The notes beneath the pieces were generated by a model. That model searched no databases. It had not been told where the DNA came from and worked only from the letters and a program-made list of their open reading frames with translations. This document shows positions 4,589-5,757 of a stretch of DNA of 5,757 nucleotides, in pieces. The position numbers and the translations under genes were made by a program. Every line of letters begins with the position of its first letter. Positions within the stretch are counted from its first letter, which is position 1. Source of the DNA: Lysobacteraceae bacterium (GTDB taxonomy: Bacteria; Pseudomonadota; Gammaproteobacteria; Xanthomonadales; Xanthomonadaceae); assembly GCA_003449515.1 (NCBI GenBank), contig DMHI01000220.1, forward strand, positions 1-5,757, in the 5' to 3' direction.

Positions 4589-5757
4589 ATGCGTCACCTG
4601 TCCCTGCTCGCGCTGCCCCTGCTCATCGCCGCTTCGCTCGCCGTCGCCCAGGCCCCGGCGCCGCAGCCCGTGCCCACCCCGGCGGCACAACCGGTGCCAC
4701 GCCCGACCCTTCCCACACCTGCCACACGTCCGGTGGCGATCCCGCCCGCGCCGGCCTCGCAGGGCGCCGCGTGGATCCTGATGGACGCCACCAGCGGGCA
4801 GGTGCTGGCGGGGCAGAACATCGACACCCCGCGCTCGCCGGCTTCGCTGACCAAGGTGATGAGCTCCTACGTGGTCGCCGCCGAGCTTGCCGCCGGCCGC
4901 ATCCGCAAGGACGACCAGGTGCTGATCTCCGAGCGCGCCTGGCGCGAGGGCGGTGCCGGCACCACCGGGAGTTTCTCGGGCTTCGAGGTCAATAGCCGCG
5001 CGCCGCTGGAAACGGTGATGACCGGCATGGTGGTGCAGAGCGGCAACGATGCCTCGATCGCGCTGGCCGAGCACATCGCCGGCACCGAGGAGGCGTTCGC
5101 CGACCTGATGAACAGCTACGCGAAGAAGATCGGCATGACGAACTCGCACTTCGTCAACTCGCATGGTCTCGATGCGCCGGGGCAGGTGATCACCGCCCGC
5201 GACATGGCCCTGCTGTCGCGCGCCCTGATCACGCAGTTCCCGGAGGCCTACGCGCTGCACTCGATGAAGGAGTTCACCTGGAACGGCATCACCCAGCACA
5301 ACCGCAACGGTCTGCTGTGGAAGGATCCTTCCGTCGACGGCATCAAGACCGGCCACACCTCGACGGCGGGGTTCAACCTCGCCGCCTCGGCCAAGCGCGG
5401 CGACATGCGGCTGATCTCGGCGGTGATGGGCGTCGAGGCCGACAGCCGCAGCGCCGCCTTCCGCATCCGCGAAGGCGACAACCTCGCGCTGCTGAACTGG
5501 GGCTTCCGCTTCTTCGAGACCCACGCGCTGTTCGGCGGCACGCAGCCGCTGGCCACCCAGCCGCTGTTCAAGGGGGAGGCCGATACGGTGGCGCTCGGCG
5601 TGGTCGCGCCGGTGCTGGTCACCCTGCCGCGTGGCCGCTACAACGACCTGCAGCCGAAGATCGACGTGCCGAAGCAGATCGTCGCGCCGATCGCCAAGGG
5701 CCAGGCCATCGGTACGGTGCGTGTCACGCTCGACGGCAAGGAAGTGGCGCGCGCGCC
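4589..5757 (+). CDS. dacA: D-alanyl-D-alanine carboxypeptidase (PBP5/6 family), 3' end cut by window
   Basis: This periplasmic enzyme removes the terminal D-Ala from pentapeptide stems and so limits cross-linking. The frame has 389 codons and no stop before the window ends. A signal peptide (1-20, ending Ala-Val-Ala) is followed by a Pro/Ala-rich linker to about residue 57, longer than in E. coli PBP5. Catalytic motifs are all present: SLTK with Ser86 and Lys89, S151-G152-N153 in VVQSGNDAS, and K253-T254-G255 in DGIKTGHTSTAGFN. From about residue 311 comes the C-terminal beta-rich PBP5 domain, with LPRGRYNDL and LDGKEVA near the end. The missing part should hold the end of that domain and the amphipathic membrane-anchor helix. 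The ATG at 4589 is the only start that yields the signal peptide. The paralogues PBP5, PBP6 and PBP6b cannot be told apart here; Pseudomonas and Xanthomonas annotation would call it dacC. Confidence 0.95.
   Translation, partial: MRHLSLLALPLLIAASLAVAQAPAPQPVPTPAAQPVPRPTLPTPATRPVAIPPAPASQGAAWILMDATSGQVLAGQNIDTPRSPASLTKVMSSYVVAAELAAGRIRKDDQVLISERAWREGGAGTTGSFSGFEVNSRAPLETVMTGMVVQSGNDASIALAEHIAGTEEAFADLMNSYAKKIGMTNSHFVNSHGLDAPGQVITARDMALLSRALITQFPEAYALHSMKEFTWNGITQHNRNGLLWKDPSVDGIKTGHTSTAGFNLAASAKRGDMRLISAVMGVEADSRSAAFRIREGDNLALLNWGFRFFETHALFGGTQPLATQPLFKGEADTVALGVVAPVLVTLPRGRYNDLQPKIDVPKQIVAPIAKGQAIGTVRVTLDGKEVARA

Noticed and set aside
1..5757. CRISPR array, tRNA, rRNA, insertion sequence or defence system
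   Set aside because: I saw no spaced direct repeats, no cloverleaf, and no transposase, nuclease or similar gene; all coding sequence is accounted for by wall-biosynthesis genes.

Overview
The window is a compact peptidoglycan synthesis and remodelling locus, with every protein gene on the + strand. In order it holds the 3' part of mrdA (PBP2), rodA, a 583-base gap, mltB (lytic transglycosylase), rlpA (lipoprotein lytic transglycosylase) and the 5' part of a dacA/dacC-type D,D-carboxypeptidase. GC content is very high, with strong G/C preference at third codon positions. The order mrdA-rodA-mltB-rlpA-dacA is the one known from gammaproteobacteria such as Pseudomonas and Xanthomonadales. Together with the codon bias and protein style this suggests a high-GC gammaproteobacterium, most likely of the Xanthomonadales/Lysobacteraceae type. 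The genus is inference and was not tested.

Layout: 1-792 is the PBP2 transpeptidase C-terminal half (SVN and KTG motifs present; SxxK lies upstream of the window). It overlaps rodA (789-1898) by four bases. From 1899 to 2481 I see no credible gene. This gap holds four consecutive hairpins at 1981-2097, a longer stretch that may be an interspersed repeat or decayed sequence, and a probable promoter just before mltB. mltB (2482-3498) overlaps rlpA (3495-4487) by four bases. After a 101-base spacer with a promoter-like box and a hairpin, dacA runs from 4589 past the window end. It lacks a stop within the window.

How the genes work together: RodA polymerises glycan strands from lipid II and PBP2 cross-links them, so the pair is the core of the side-wall elongation machine. 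MltB and RlpA cut glycan strands, with RlpA carrying a SPOR domain that targets peptide-stripped glycan at division sites. The carboxypeptidase trims pentapeptides and so controls cross-linking.

I find no sign of a previously undescribed multi-gene system; the genes are ordinary housekeeping ones. The items worth a second look are small: a tandem repeat at the end of mrdA that supplies the rodA ribosome binding site, the hairpin-rich rodA-mltB gap, a shared promoter-plus-hairpin arrangement before mltB and dacA, an MltB that appears soluble rather than lipid-anchored, and an Arg next to the active-site Glu of RlpA.
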